A model generated the notes under the pieces. That model was not told the origin of the DNA. It saw only the letters and a list, made by a program, of their open reading frames with translations, and did not search any database. A DNA stretch of 64,000 bases from Sparassis latifolia (lineage: Eukaryota > Basidiomycota > Agaricomycetes > Polyporales > Sparassidaceae), in contig CM031556.1 of NCBI GenBank assembly GCA_018466975.1, forward strand, positions 682,001-746,000. Reading direction: 5' to 3'. Below are positions 22,056-33,997 of the stretch, piece after piece; the stretch's first letter is position 1; every line of letters begins with the position of its first letter. Position numbers and translations under genes: made by a program.

Positions 22056-23239
22056 TCAAGCGGGTGGAATTTCAGGATCGTGTATTCCCAGCCTGGCGGT
22101 GGATGATCCTATGTCCTCTACTGGAGAGTCTACGTGTTGTCGCTTCCCATGATCTTCATCATCCTCCATGTCATCATCTTCATCGTAATCGTATCCGACC
22201 TTACGTTTAATATTACGCGTGGGCGACAACTGTGGACGAACGATCTGTTCCATGAGAACGTGGTTAAAATCCTAAGGCGAGTCGATATCGACTTTAATGA
22301 TCTATATCTTCAAAGTGCATACCACTCACCGATTGTACCCTTCTATCCAGTATGCATATCGATCTTAACTTGTGCAATAATCGGTACTTCCCCTTAGATA
22401 TGGGTACTGCACAGAAGGACACTTGCAATTCGACCATATGACCTATCTGAATCGCCACCAGTTATATCAGAAGTGTACGACTGGTTTTGTGATCAGAGTT
22501 ATGTACGTGGATAATATTTCATGGCTCACCTTCTGCCATACTCATTCGGGCTCAGTCTTCATAGTATTGCACTTGGTTGTCCGATGCATGTATGTATCCT
22601 CCCATTTGGTTTTTCAGTATTCCAAATGGGTCGATGTCAGCAGTTAACTCGACTTCCTGCTCTCCGGCAACCTCCTCTGGTGATGAGAGGTATCGATTCC
22701 CGAAGTCCAGTATTAGCTGGCCCTGAATACGTCGCGGCATCCAGGGAAAAAGTGTGGCGCCGTTCACCCTCTCTGACATAAGCTGATGAATATTGATTAT
22801 CGCTTTGATACAGTTATCGAAAGGCATTGCGCCAAGCCCTGCGAGTGATATGGATTGCTTTGCAGACCGGATCCGTGTCGGCAGTCTACCATTTGATAAG
22901 GGGGGAAACATACGAAGGTCGAAGGGTACATACTGGTTACGTCGGATAATTGGTGGTAGCATCTTCTCCCATACGTAACCCTGGATGTAAAGGACCATTT
23001 CGTCGTGCACCTCTTCGATGCCGCGATCATGAGGCCAGGTAAAATCAACTCTTTTGCCCATGCTGGGACTGAATGTCTCGGTGCATATTCTGGGGCGCTC
23101 GGGCTGCATATGATAAGGGAAATCAGTTATATGTTACTCCACGTATCCGCCAGCACCAAGAGCTCACATCGGCCATAAAAACCAACTGCTGGCTTTCTTT
23201 ATTTCCCTTCGACCGGGCCTCCATCATAGCGACCAACAT
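22056..23239 (-). CDS. Gene 4: hypothetical protein with HASDNQVQYYE and GHMVELQVSF blocks
   Basis: Probable start at 23239 (MLVAMMEARSKGNKE). An intron at about 23112-23176 joins FMAD to PERPRICTETFSPSMGKRVD. The main exon ends DPFGILKNQMGGYIHASDNQ, then VQYYED. Further on, the frame IQIGHMVELQVSFCAVPISK, then LHKLRSICILDRRVQS is open. A last intron near 22275-22329 leads to an acidic and basic tail (KRKVGYDYDEDDDMEDDED) ending at TGA, 22056. I recall this block order from many mushroom hypothetical proteins; biochemical role unknown. The junction between YYED and IQIG is not resolved and contains stops, so the gene may be broken there. Confidence 0.6.
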
Positions 23240-23286
23240 ATCGCCTGTATGTTATATCGCCTGTATGTTATATCGCCTGTATGTTA
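23239..23286. repeat. Three tandem copies of a 16-bp unit
   Basis: TATCGCCTGTATGTTA begins at 23239, 23255 and 23271. It sits exactly at the likely start of gene 4 and could alter its 5' end. Confidence 0.9.
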
Positions 23287-23287
23287 T

Positions 23288-24198
23288 GTCAGTGGATTTT
23301 CCTTTAATATGATAAATCAACTGACAATATTGTACTCGCTTCTCCATCATAAGTTGGGTGGCCATCGCGTTATAAGGAGAGGTTTGAGACGGGATGGGAA
23401 CTTAGACAGTATGGGTTTTTAGTATTCTGAGACAGTGCTCGTGATCGCCTGAGCATCGGGAGAGTCATGGCAGCTTATTCCAGCAACCGTCTGCTCTAGG
23501 TTCAAGGTGCCTAGTGACCATGAAATTGTTTTTTTAATGCCTAGCACGGTTCATTATCAACTGGAGCCGTTACCCGACTGTCGATCACTAGGGTTCATAT
23601 CGGTGAAGTTCCAAATGTTGATACATTACTGTGAAGTCCATTGTCTCTCCCTTTCGCCTTTGAACACTGAATGGCGTAATGATTATTTCTATCAATATAC
23701 CAAGGGAGGAAAACACCTACAGGCCGTTCAAAGGTATTCATACCGGATCTAATGATTTGGATCTTGATCGACAAAGATCGATAGATCCAATGACTTTGAA
23801 ATTCTTTTTTTTTTGATCATTCCGAATGAGGGATGACGGCGGCAATTTGATAATATTATTTATAATCATTTTGAATCCTATGTAAATGAAAGCGGTAGGT
23901 GATTATTCCAATGTTGCGACTTGGATCGTTCATTATTGATGATCGTGGGCTTGTACAATCTCAGTGATAGCCATGTTGCCCGTGTGTATAGGCTATCACT
24001 TGCCTTTTGGTTTCTAGATAATTTATATCTTCATTTCTGCATATATAAATGACAAACCCAGCCAATATTGTATCATCACATGTTGATTATTCTTTCAGCT
24101 CATCTAAATGGTCATGACATGACTACATCTCTGGCCTCTGGTAATATATCATCCCGCTCGGCGTTGTCACTTAAGACAGGTCTTGTCGCTTTTGTGAA
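23288..24198. other. Intergenic region between genes 4 and 5
   Basis: No supported gene. The divergent promoters of genes 4 and 5 probably lie here. A CATCACTT / AAGTGATA-type pairing near 23965-24000 (CTCAGTGATAGCCATG, GGCTATCACTTGCC) forms a short hairpin of unknown meaning. Confidence 0.4.
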
Positions 24199-24910
24199 GT
24201 TCATCCCCCACATCTTCGTCCCATATCTATTCGTATCCATGTCGACACCTCGACGAGGCTCAAAGTCATAGGCATATTGCTATTATTTACTGTTTGACTT
24301 ATTGTGTGCTTCTATATTCATGTAGAACACGACGCGGCAGAGGTGGAACTCGCAAAACCCCAAAGTCTAAAGCTGTAATCTCCGATGATTCTGAGTACGT
24401 GGCAGTTCTCGAATATATTGTCTGCGCTGCTGATAACAGCAACAATTCTTATCTACAAAGTATTGAAATTGTCGACCCCCCTTCTCAATCTGAGCAGTAC
24501 GTTTACGACTCTTATTCAATGGATAGCTGTGTATGAAGGTATCTTTTCCACTGGGTTCATCCCCCACATCTTCGTCCCATATCTATTCGTATCCATGTCG
24601 ACACCTCGACGAGGCTCAAAGTCATAGGCATATTGCTATTATTTACTGTTTGACTTATTGTGTGCTTCTATATTCATGTAGAACACGACGCGGCAGAGGT
24701 GGAACTCGCAAAACCCCAAAGTCTAAAGCTGTAATCTCCGATGATTCTGAGTACGTGGCAGTTCTCGAATATATTGTCTGCGCTGCTGATAACAGCAACA
24801 ATTCTTATCTACAAAGTATTGAAATTGTCGACCCCCCTTCTCAATCTGAGCAGTACGTTTACGACTCTTATTCAATGGATAGCTGTGTATGAAGGTATCT
24901 TTTCCACTGG
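24199..24910 (+). repeat. Perfect 356-bp tandem duplication at the 5' end of gene 5
   Basis: Unit 1 is 24199-24554 and unit 2 is 24555-24910. I find no difference between them, and their translated exons are identical. The unit includes the ATG (MSTPRRGSKS), an intron and the exon TRRGRGGTRKTPKSKAVISD. The start codon and first exons of gene 5 are therefore present twice. Confidence 0.92.
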
Positions 24911-27900
24911 ACAGGACTCGAAAGTCTACGCGCACGGTCGCTTTGAAGAAGAAGTGAGAGTTACTATAAGTCACGTTCACGCATGTATCTTAAAGGTCGT
25001 ATGCCGATGATGATGACGATGATGATCTGGGAGGAATCAAGGTAGAAAAAGGCAGTGATGTGGACCTGGATTATTCCAGTGTTATTGAAATTGAAAGGTG
25101 AGTCCCGATGAATGACGTCTATGATTGTGATTGTAACAGCTGTTTGAAGCGATGCAGCTCTTCCGGTAACAGACCCTGGGGTACTTGGTACACCTAAGAA
25201 AGGGTGCATGTATTGATTACATTGCCAATGGACTGCACTTACATACTATATTTGAACAAACGTAGGGACATTTTCTCTCCACAGCCAACCCCTAATACTT
25301 CATCTGTGTAAGTCTTATATACAGTGGCATACCAAAATGTAACGTTATTTGATTTACAGGAAGTCTAAATCGTCTACCGCATGTACCCCAGGAAAGTGTG
25401 CTCAACGGTATGTTCTAATATCTTTCGTTTACTGTTTTACCTAATGAGCTATATAGTGGCTCTGATGCTAGTGATATAGCACCATTGTATGTTGCTTTAC
25501 TAATTATCTGAATATGTTGACAAGGTGTTTTGTAGTGCATCTCCTACAAAGAAGTCGCAGTGAGATCGTCTCTTATGGGTTGACCTGCAACTGCGTTGAA
25601 TATATGTTATAGGGTTCTGCAAAGTCGATAGCGAACCACGGTGGGTTATATCGTTATGTTATTTTTTCCATATGTGGCAACTCATACTACTGTCGGTTAA
25701 GCACACCTACTAAATTCACGCCTATACCCATTGCTAAGGTATCTAAGGGAAAGTTGGTTTTGAGGCATGTCGCTTCCTCATAACATTATGAGTGTCTAAT
25801 CTGACATTGCTTTTGGTATCGTGCAGGCCATCCGACCACAATGGAGATGTGGCTGAGCACGTTTTCTCAGTTTGGTTTGGCTGAGTAATGCTAACATCAA
25901 CTTAGATCAACCCCTGTAAAGCGTACTTGGGCTGCGTGTGTTTCCACCTCATTTATTTACCTTGGTATATTATAACGGTTCCTTAGATTATCTAAGGCCA
26001 CCTTAGCTGACAAAGATGATAACGAGGAGACTGACGATGATGCTATGCTGTTCGTATTTTTTTTTGTCCATATCATGCAGTTTTCATTGTCGTTACTTAT
26101 ATTTGATACAGTGTATCGCCGAAGTCAATTGCAAACATGTCACCGAATGAGCTGCACGCACTTATGGCTATGATTGATGCAAGTATGCAGACTCCAAAGT
26201 ACGCACAAGGTTCTTCTATATTATATAATACACTGATTCCTTGACAATCAGGACGAAAGTCAGTCAGTACATGGAGAAGAATGTGAAGAACGTACAAAGG
26301 TAAGCTTATGCTTGCACTTCAACTCTTATGATGCTGACTTTCTTAATCACAACAATTTGCATAAGCTCCGATGAGGAATCAGAGGACGACATATTACCCG
26401 ATGAGAATCAGAATTACGACAAGAAGATGAGGAAGGGTGAAGTGAAAGGGAAAAAGACATCTAAGTATCTTGATGATGATGGTGATGAGGACGGCAATTT
26501 GAAAGTACGTAAGAGTGGAGCAAAAGGTGAACGGGCATTGAGGGAAGAGGTCGAGGACGAGGAAGAGGATGTGGATGAGAAGGTGTGGAAGAATGAAGGA
26601 AAAGGCAAAAGGATGTCCACGACGACCACGAGTGCTGAGGTCGATACAGTTTCAGATGATATCAAGAAGCTGATGCGAGCGTATGTTCATATATTTTGTT
26701 TGAGCTCTTGCATTCTGATTTAGCGATATAGCGCCAGCAAAGGAACGGACAAACACGAAAATATTATGTACGTCTTCATGTCGTGGTAGTGAGGTCGTTG
26801 CAACTAACCCCGATTAAAGCATGGATTACTCGCTTCCACCTGCCCCCAAGTTTAAGTGTGAGGTGATCGTTCCAGAGCTCCTTGAAGTGCTTTACAAGGA
26901 ACCTATGAAGGACTGCCTCCGCTCTGGTACGTTGATGCAAATCTTGATGCGTTTTATTATATGCTAACTCAACTTCGCAGGAAAGCCAGTTTCTTGGTCT
27001 ACAATGAGGGTGATCTTACGACTGTTCCACTCAGCTTTGTTTATAAACAACATGAGAGGTTTCTACCATATAAGAGGCGCGTCTTCTTTATATTAAATTG
27101 AACGTGTGCTGATAGTTATCGCTTAGCGCTATCCACGACTTTGTTACCGTTTCTATGAAGCATGGGCTGTTTCTTAATCCTTCATGAGGGGATCCACGTT
27201 TCTTTGAACCTGGGCCTGTTGGCGACATTGTCAGCCAAATGGGCACTCATCAGATCTGCTTGATGTTTGGGTTTTCGGGGAGGAGCAAAGTTGCAGAGGC
27301 TGAGGCTCGTCCCGATGGTGAGAAGTATTATAAGTATATCCGACTTCTTCCCCTCAACCAAGAATGGGAATGGTACATCGCGTTTATGGGGACATATATC
27401 GGTCAAGATGGGTTTTATGTGCCTATGGGGAAGAAGCAAGCGAGCTTGGAGTTCTCTACAAAGTGGGGGAAGATGGGAACTGGTAATGGTGAACATGACA
27501 ATGAGGACGAACTATTTACAAGTAAGTTTATACCTTCATGTGATAGTCCTTCACTTTTATCTTACGTCTTGCCAGTGTTGAAGGGCGCAAAGTTTAGCAA
27601 GTCTCAAAGTGGACATGCCAGTAGTTCTCGTACACCAGGCAATATCATCACTGGGCATTCAACCACGCCTCTTGCGCTCAATCATTGGGACCAAAGTGAG
27701 TAGTTTCTTATCAATCGTATGAAACAAGGGCCTTAATGGATATGCAGTTGCAGTATATAATTGTACCAGGTTCTTTCAGGGTAAGGATAGTCGAAAGCTC
27801 GAGGAGTCCTTTGACTTGGCAAAGGTTCATGTGACTTGTCCTTTGTGGAAGAAGGAGGTACCGGTCGGCTCGTTCGTTTGCGTTCTTCACTCACCAGTCA

Positions 27901-27989
27901 AATGGACGGCTGCAGCTAAGACTGACAATCCCAAGTTATCGTTGTCATTGAATTTGCTCGCTATTTGTATCATCATATCACGACTGTAA
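24239..27989 (+). CDS. Gene 5: many-exon acidic/basic hypothetical protein of an agaricomycete family
   Basis: Numerous tiny exons encode a basic N-terminus (TRRGRGGTRKTPKSK) and low-complexity charged stretches. The largest is exon 26328-26680 (SSDEESEDDILPDENQNYD, KKTSKYLDDDGDEDGNLKVR). Then follow PPAPKFKCEVIVPELLEVLY and SWSTMRVILRLFHSALF. The C-terminal part from 27127 reads LFLNPS-stop-GDPRFF, ICLMFGFSGRSK, LLPLNQEWEWYIAFMG and, after two introns, LEESFDLAKVHVTCPLWKKE with final TAA at 27987-27989. The TGA at 27185-27187 fits a mutated CGA; I recall an NPSR-DP motif at this place in relatives. SP/TP-rich short exons look like a disordered, chromatin-style tail. Function unknown. The 356-bp duplication repeats its first exons, either of which could provide the start. 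Confidence 0.6.
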
Positions 27990-28199
27990 TTTCAGTAACG
28001 TACCAAGCGTCTTCAAAGTAGACCCAAATATCAAGTCTATCGCATAGCGATGCCAAACGATTATGACAATGTGGTCATGATATACCTGGTATATTTGCCA
28101 ATTATCTGACTGAATTTATGGGGTCTACTTAGTTTGTGCTCTTAGATCAAATAAATTAGATCTCCGAATAAATGTGAATCGGTCTCACCTGAAGCTTGA

Positions 28200-31100
28200 T
28201 TGTCGACATGCTCGAAGACTCCTTCAAGCCCACAATCTATCAGCGTTGCAGTCATGCATTTCTGGGCAATTTTCCATTTGCTTTATGCAGTTGCTGTGCT
28301 AACTGAATTATTACGTGCATTAAATTCACAGGATCCAACGTATATATCGTCTGAATCTCTTATTGCTGATACTCTTCAGAGAGTATCCGTACCGTTGAAT
28401 TTCAGGGTATGGACGGGCACCCTTCCAGAAAGTCCTGGGCCTCCTGGGCCATTTGACGGCAGGGTATTGCTAAACACCCTCCCTGAAAGTTTTATGCTGC
28501 AATATTTGGGTTATATACCCTACAAAAACTTTGCGCACATCATCTGTGATGTGGCTATGAGGCTTGCACGACATCTATATCGACATTATGACTTTATTGC
28601 ATTGACTCGTAAGCCAACCTCTTATTGTGAAAGTCCTTATTATGTGGGAGGTTTGACACTAAACACGGGCAAGTCTATGCACTTAACAGTAAAGTGCAAG
28701 TTTGACAATTCTTGTCTAAATCTCGTAGGAGGTGGTGCATCTTCTAAAAAACCCAAATTCTGGTCTATGGATGAGCTTCGGCCTTACACTTCAGTTGACA
28801 GTAACTACGTAGAACGATCAGTGAGATATACATACTGGAATTATACCCTGGCTTCTCTATTACAAACATCAGATGACGATATACTGTCTGTAAAAATACC
28901 ACTAACCAAGCTCACTCCGCACTTACCGGTCGCTACTTTGCGAACCATTTGCAAGCTTCATGTGATCCAGGTGTCTTCTGGTAATCGTCTCAGGGCAAAT
29001 GATTTGTGCATTTTATTGTCTAACCATTCGTGTGAACATTACCCAGATTTCGTAGCACAATTTAAATGTCCCCCGATGCAGACAGATGTAGCACATCAAC
29101 AAAAGCATAGGCGAACTACTGAAGGGACACAAAAGCCTGAACAGACTCGTGTTAAAATGCATCCCTCTCTCTTGAATCAATCAACAAATGCACATGATTT
29201 TCCACCACGTCCACTCTCTTCGATGGCTGTAATACAGCTTATGCAAGGATATTGTGATGATATCACCAAAACCAAACTAATTGAAGAGGGTTGTGCGGTA
29301 TGTGCTCAACTTCACACGGTAGCTGAGATGCGGCCACTTTATGATATTAGGTCAAATCTATCACTACTTATGGATGCCGACGGTCTTATTACCAGACGAG
29401 AGCGTAAAAATGATGAAGATGATATCCAGGCTCGATCAGGACCAATAATATTAGACAATAACAATCAAGTGTGTTCCGATTATTATAAATTTTTGCAAAA
29501 GGGAAGGTTACCTGATGATGCTCTTGCTAATGGCCTTTGGATAGGTGATATTCCTCCTGAGCTGCAAGGTTTATCATGGACTGAGAAAATGCTAATATCT
29601 AGGGTTAAACATAACTACTGTGTGGTGCATGTTGCTTCATCTCACATGCATAAAATGAGGGCTAATGCCATATGTCATTCCATGCCAATGCCTCAGGTAT
29701 ATAGTGTGCTGCCACCAAGTCGAGAAGAGCTCGATGAAGTTCTCACCTTCCTATATATTGGTCCTTCAAAGCCTACACCCCTGGAGTACGCACGAACACC
29801 TTTTCTTGTGCATCAAAACAAGGTTGCCAAAGCACTTGATTGGCTTAAGTTAAATCACGTTGACTATGCTGACCTCATTATATCAAAAAAGAATCTTGCA
29901 GAGTATCCAGAGGACGTTCCACCAGTTATTGTGGATTATCATCAGTCATATGATGGTACCAAAGTACCAGAAGCCTCTGCAGTTAACGATATTGAGGAAG
30001 ATGATGGCACTATTGAAGGTCCGTGTCCTTTTGTTGTACATGGTCTCACTGGTGAGACCATGATCAATCTTATGACCATGAAACCTTTAGAAATGCGTGC
30101 ACAAGCAATTGAACACTTCAAAAAAGGAAAGGTACTTGGTATAGGACAAGATGCGACACCTCAAAGCCTTTATCATAATCCACAACTTTATCTGATGATG
30201 TTCCCTTGGCTTTTCCCCTATGGTCTTGGTGGCCTTGACAATATTAACGGCAAGACTCATATATTGGAACACAGATGTAAGCAGCAGTTATTAATGTATC
30301 ATGATAAACGATTTCAGCTGGAGCCTTTGTTTCCACTTATCGCCTTCAATCATGAGCAGATTAAGAATTGCACGACAGCTGGATATCTTTTGGCAGATAA
30401 ACGTAAGTTTGATGGCATTGCAGAAAGGCTTGTAAACCTAAGTGACAGAACTCTTGAAAATCTAATCAAACGTTTGTCAAAAGGTCATGTTAAGGCCGAA
30501 ACAGAAGAAGAAAAAGCCTGTTTTCAAATCATCAATGACTTAGACCATGTTGGATATAAAGTTCATGGTTCAATGACAAACCGAAAGTGTATGCGAAATG
30601 AAATTTGGGCTTTAACTTCTTATCTCGGTGCCCCTTCATGGCCGATCTAAATCATCCTATTGCATTATATTTTGCAGACACTCAACAGACTTATTTTCTG
30701 TGAGTTTCGCTCCTATGAAGAGCGCTATAAGCTTATAGCTGACAATCCTGTGGCAGGTGCACAATTCTTTAAAATGATGGTGGAGTTATTCATAAAACAT
30801 GTGCTCAGTGTTGGCCTGGATCGACTTGGTCTATACGGTAAGACATCGGGATACTATGGTACCGTTGAACAACAAGGTAGATTGACCTTGCGTATGCACA
30901 TATTGCTATGGATTATAAATGCATTAACACCGCAGGAGATTCACGATCGTATAATGGATCCTAACTCTGACTTTCAGCGTGCAATGGTCGAGTATTTGGA
31001 AAGTGTGCATATTGGCGAGTTCTTCAATGGAACAATGGAAGATGTTAGACAGCGACTTGACAAACTAAAGGAGGACAACCCCAATAGGATACCACCTACA

Positions 31101-31343
31101 GAAACCTTACAAGAGAGACCACCTAATCCCTGTACATGCAAAGATCCTGATAACTGTTCTACATGTCAGGCGGTGAACACATGGTGGGTAAAGTTTAAAC
31201 ATACCGTTGATGAGCTTCTATATCGTTCCAATCGACATATGTGTCACAAGGGATGTACAAACCCAAAGTATGGTACCTGCAAAGCTCGTTTTCCACGAGA
31301 AACATTCAAAGAAACTTCTGTTGACCCAAATACGGTGCTTTGA
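28200..31343 (+). pseudogene. Helitron N-terminal and Rep-like coding region, frameshifted
   Basis: The first 816 codons are intact and include the DUF6570-like segment (ALANGLWIGDIPPELQGLSW, EKMLISRVKHNYCVVHV) and FPWLFPYGLGGLDN. They continue to the Helitron region (LMYHDKRFQLEPLFPLIAFN, SYLGAPSW). At about 30640 sequence is lost and the frame changes: ADLNHPIALYFADTQQTYF is in another frame, and EFRSYEERYKLIADNPVAGA, then FIKHVLSVGLDRLGLYGKTS returns to the first frame. This resembles a Rep nuclease with FKMMVELFIKHVL. A TGA then ends the frame at 31343 (TKFKHTVDEL region before it, cysteine-rich CTCKDPDNCSTCQ). Confidence 0.8.
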
Positions 31344-32649
31344 ATATGAAGAAAGGTGACGCTTGGATTAATACTGCAACACCAATTCTAACATATCTAT
31401 TGCAATTCAGATGTTACCAGTCTTCTCTCGGGTACGGCGATTAGGTCCGTAATTGCATATGTGACCGACTACATAACTAAGACTCCTCTCAAAACACATG
31501 TGATGTTCTCAGCCATTCAGAAGATATTTGAACGGCATCCGGAGTTGCTTGGAAGCAGAACTGACAACAAAATGCGCGTGTCCTTATAACAAAAATTGTG
31601 AATCCTCTTCTGAACAAAATGCGCGTGTCCTTATAACAAAAATTGTGAATCCTCTTCTGAAATTGGTGGACCTATGGCAGCATTGTATTTGCTTGATCAT
31701 GAAGACCATTACACAAGTCATGATTTCAATATCTGTTATTGGAGGAGCTACATATGAGAGGTTCTATCTGCTTGGGATCACTTTACATCTGATGTTGCAG
31801 GTTCGTCGCTACCCTCCAACCGGCAGTCAAAGGACAAGGTTGTATTGGGTAATGTTAAAGGCCAATATGTGGCCCTCTCACTGGTATTGGATTATATTTA
31901 TCGGCCCAGAAAGTATGACGACATAACATTATATGATTGGATTCGGCGTAGTCACAAGGATATCCTACCCAAAGGCAAGAAAAAATCACGTAACACAAAG
32001 CCCTCTGCAGTTTCTACAAAAGATAATGTGAGCTCTAACCTTGACCAAGGGCTACTTCATAGTGATGAAAGCTTTGAAAAGCCATTAAATCTTCGGAGTG
32101 AGGATAAAGCAGTTACTAGTATTGAACAGACACAGATAATAGCTTTGAGAATGACTATCATGTTGATGAAACTGCATTTGATGCTTTTATAGGTCTGCGA
32201 CAGGAAGAAGAATCTGGCAATGAGTCATTTGAGTCAACACATAAAATGGCAGGTCGTCCACTGGCATCAATCGAAGAGGCGTCAGAAGCAGTTAAAGAAG
32301 AAGAAGATGATGATGATGACGAGTTGCTACTCACCACAGAAGGCGCGAAGAAAACTGTGCAGCAGCAGGTAAAACAAATGGAGTCAGAGTTAATGAAACC
32401 GGGAGAATTCATAGGTAAACACCCACAAAAGGAAACACATCGAATAAGACTACTGGCGGAAGAACGAAGTAAGGTACCTAACTTTGTAGGTGGTTCATTG
32501 CCACGTCTGGAGACCGAGAAGAATACTGTGTTACCATGCTAACTCTGTTCAAACCTTGGCGCAGTGGTAAAGACCTCAAGTCCAACAAAGATATGTCCTG
32601 GCATGACACCTTTGAGAAGCATCCGTTCACACCTCGTTAGATAGAGATC
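31344..32649 (+). pseudogene. Helitron middle part, heavily frameshifted, with a 44-bp tandem duplication
   Basis: Short frames with acidic low-complexity sequence (EEASEAVKEEEDDDDDELLL) lie between the Rep and helicase parts. Near 31570-31660 a unit of about 45 bp (ACAAAATGCGCGTGTCCTTA with about 25 further bases) is present twice in a row. Confidence 0.6.
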
Positions 32650-33997
32650 ATGAAATACTTTCACATTCGATATGAATGTAATGACGCTCAAGATGATTTC
32701 TTTGCACAGCACAAATTAGGTAAATTTAATGGTAATCTACCCTTTGGTCTGGGTTCAAATGAGTTGGATGACCTAGATGAGCAGAAGAACTATGATGATA
32801 CCTTCAACGGTCTTCTCAATGACACAGACCTAATGTCAGATTCAGCAGAATGGGACCAAATTGGAGACAAGATGCTTGCCAAAATGAGTCATACGTATGA
32901 TGCAAATCGAATGTATATTGCAAACTTCTGGCTGGTTAGATGGTTTAGATGGCATTACAGAAACAACAAAAGCTACCACAGAGCATATTCATGGAGATAG
33001 TCGAACAGCCATCGCGTGGCGTAATTTGCTGGCTGAAAAGCATCAACAGATTTTACGTGGTCGAGAAGAGCAAGCAGCAGACCGTTTACCAGAAGCCTCA
33101 AAGTTTAATGAAGGTGCGATCAGGGATGTCAATGTAGTCAAAATTATTGACCAGTCTTATCTTGATAAGACATTCAAAGCTAAGCTACAAAGTAATCAAG
33201 AGCTGATCGATGACAGTGTAACTAAATATGAACTGAACGCCGAACAGGAACGAGCCTTCCGAATCATTGCCAATCATGCTACTGATCCAAGTGGAGAACA
33301 ACTTAAAATGTATTTAGGTGGAATGGCTGGTACAGGAAAGTCTCAAGTTATCAAGGCCTTGATACATTTCTTTGAGCAATGACGTGAAGGCTATCACTTT
33401 ATATGCATGGCACCCACTGGCTCTGCAGCTGCCCTTATCGCAGGGTCTACATACCACTCTATGCTTGGCTTTAGTAAATATGGTGATTCACAGACATCTT
33501 TAATGCAGGTTTGAGCACGCCTTCAGAATGTTGACTATTTGTAGATGAAGTGTCAATGGTTGATTGTCACAGTCTTTATCGTATCAGTTCTAAGATGTGT
33601 CAGGCACTAAAAAATGAAGGACAGCCTTATGGCGGAGTGAATATGATATTTGCTGGTGATTTTGCTCAGTTACCACCTGCAGGCATGAGTTCTCCATTAT
33701 ATTCACATAAGGTAGCCACATCTATTCACACAACGAACTCATATATTGAGCAGGAAATTATTATAGGCAAAGCACTGTCGCATCAAGTTACGACTGTAGT
33801 TCTTCTGCGTGAAAATATGAGACGGTGCCAACAAAATCCCAATGATGCTAAGCTATGCAAAGCTCTAGAGAACTTGCACTTTAATTCTTGTACGATAGCG
33901 GACATAAAGCATCTCCAAACACGCATTGCAGGTCGTGGTGCCAATAAGCCAAAGTTAAATCAGCCTAGATTCAGATATGTGTCAATGATAACTTCAT
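32650..33997 (+). pseudogene. Helitron PIF1-like helicase fragment
   Basis: ELNAEQERAFRIIANHA leads into a Walker A motif (GGMAGTGKSQVIKAL). PTGSAAALIAGSTYHSMLG follows, then a Walker B-like VDEVSMVD and GVNMIFAGDFAQLPPAG. In-frame TGA at 33380-33382 and at 33512-33514 break it; both would be Arg codons as CGA. The chain stops after KLNQPRFRYVSMIT, short of the last helicase motifs, because copia sequence begins there. Confidence 0.85.

Larger units (their letters stand above)
28200..33997 (+). mobile_element. Decayed Helitron (Rep/helicase), 3' end truncated
   Basis: One protein is spread over broken plus-strand frames: a DUF6570-like N-terminal region, the Helitron N-terminal region, Rep-like segments and a PIF1-like helicase. 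No 5'-TC or 3'-CTRR hairpin end could be fixed. The right side stops within the helicase at about 33997, where Ty1/copia-like sequence starts. Confidence 0.8.

Noticed and set aside
26414..26665. Minus-strand serine-rich ORF
   Set aside because: Antisense of the acidic low-complexity exon of gene 5.
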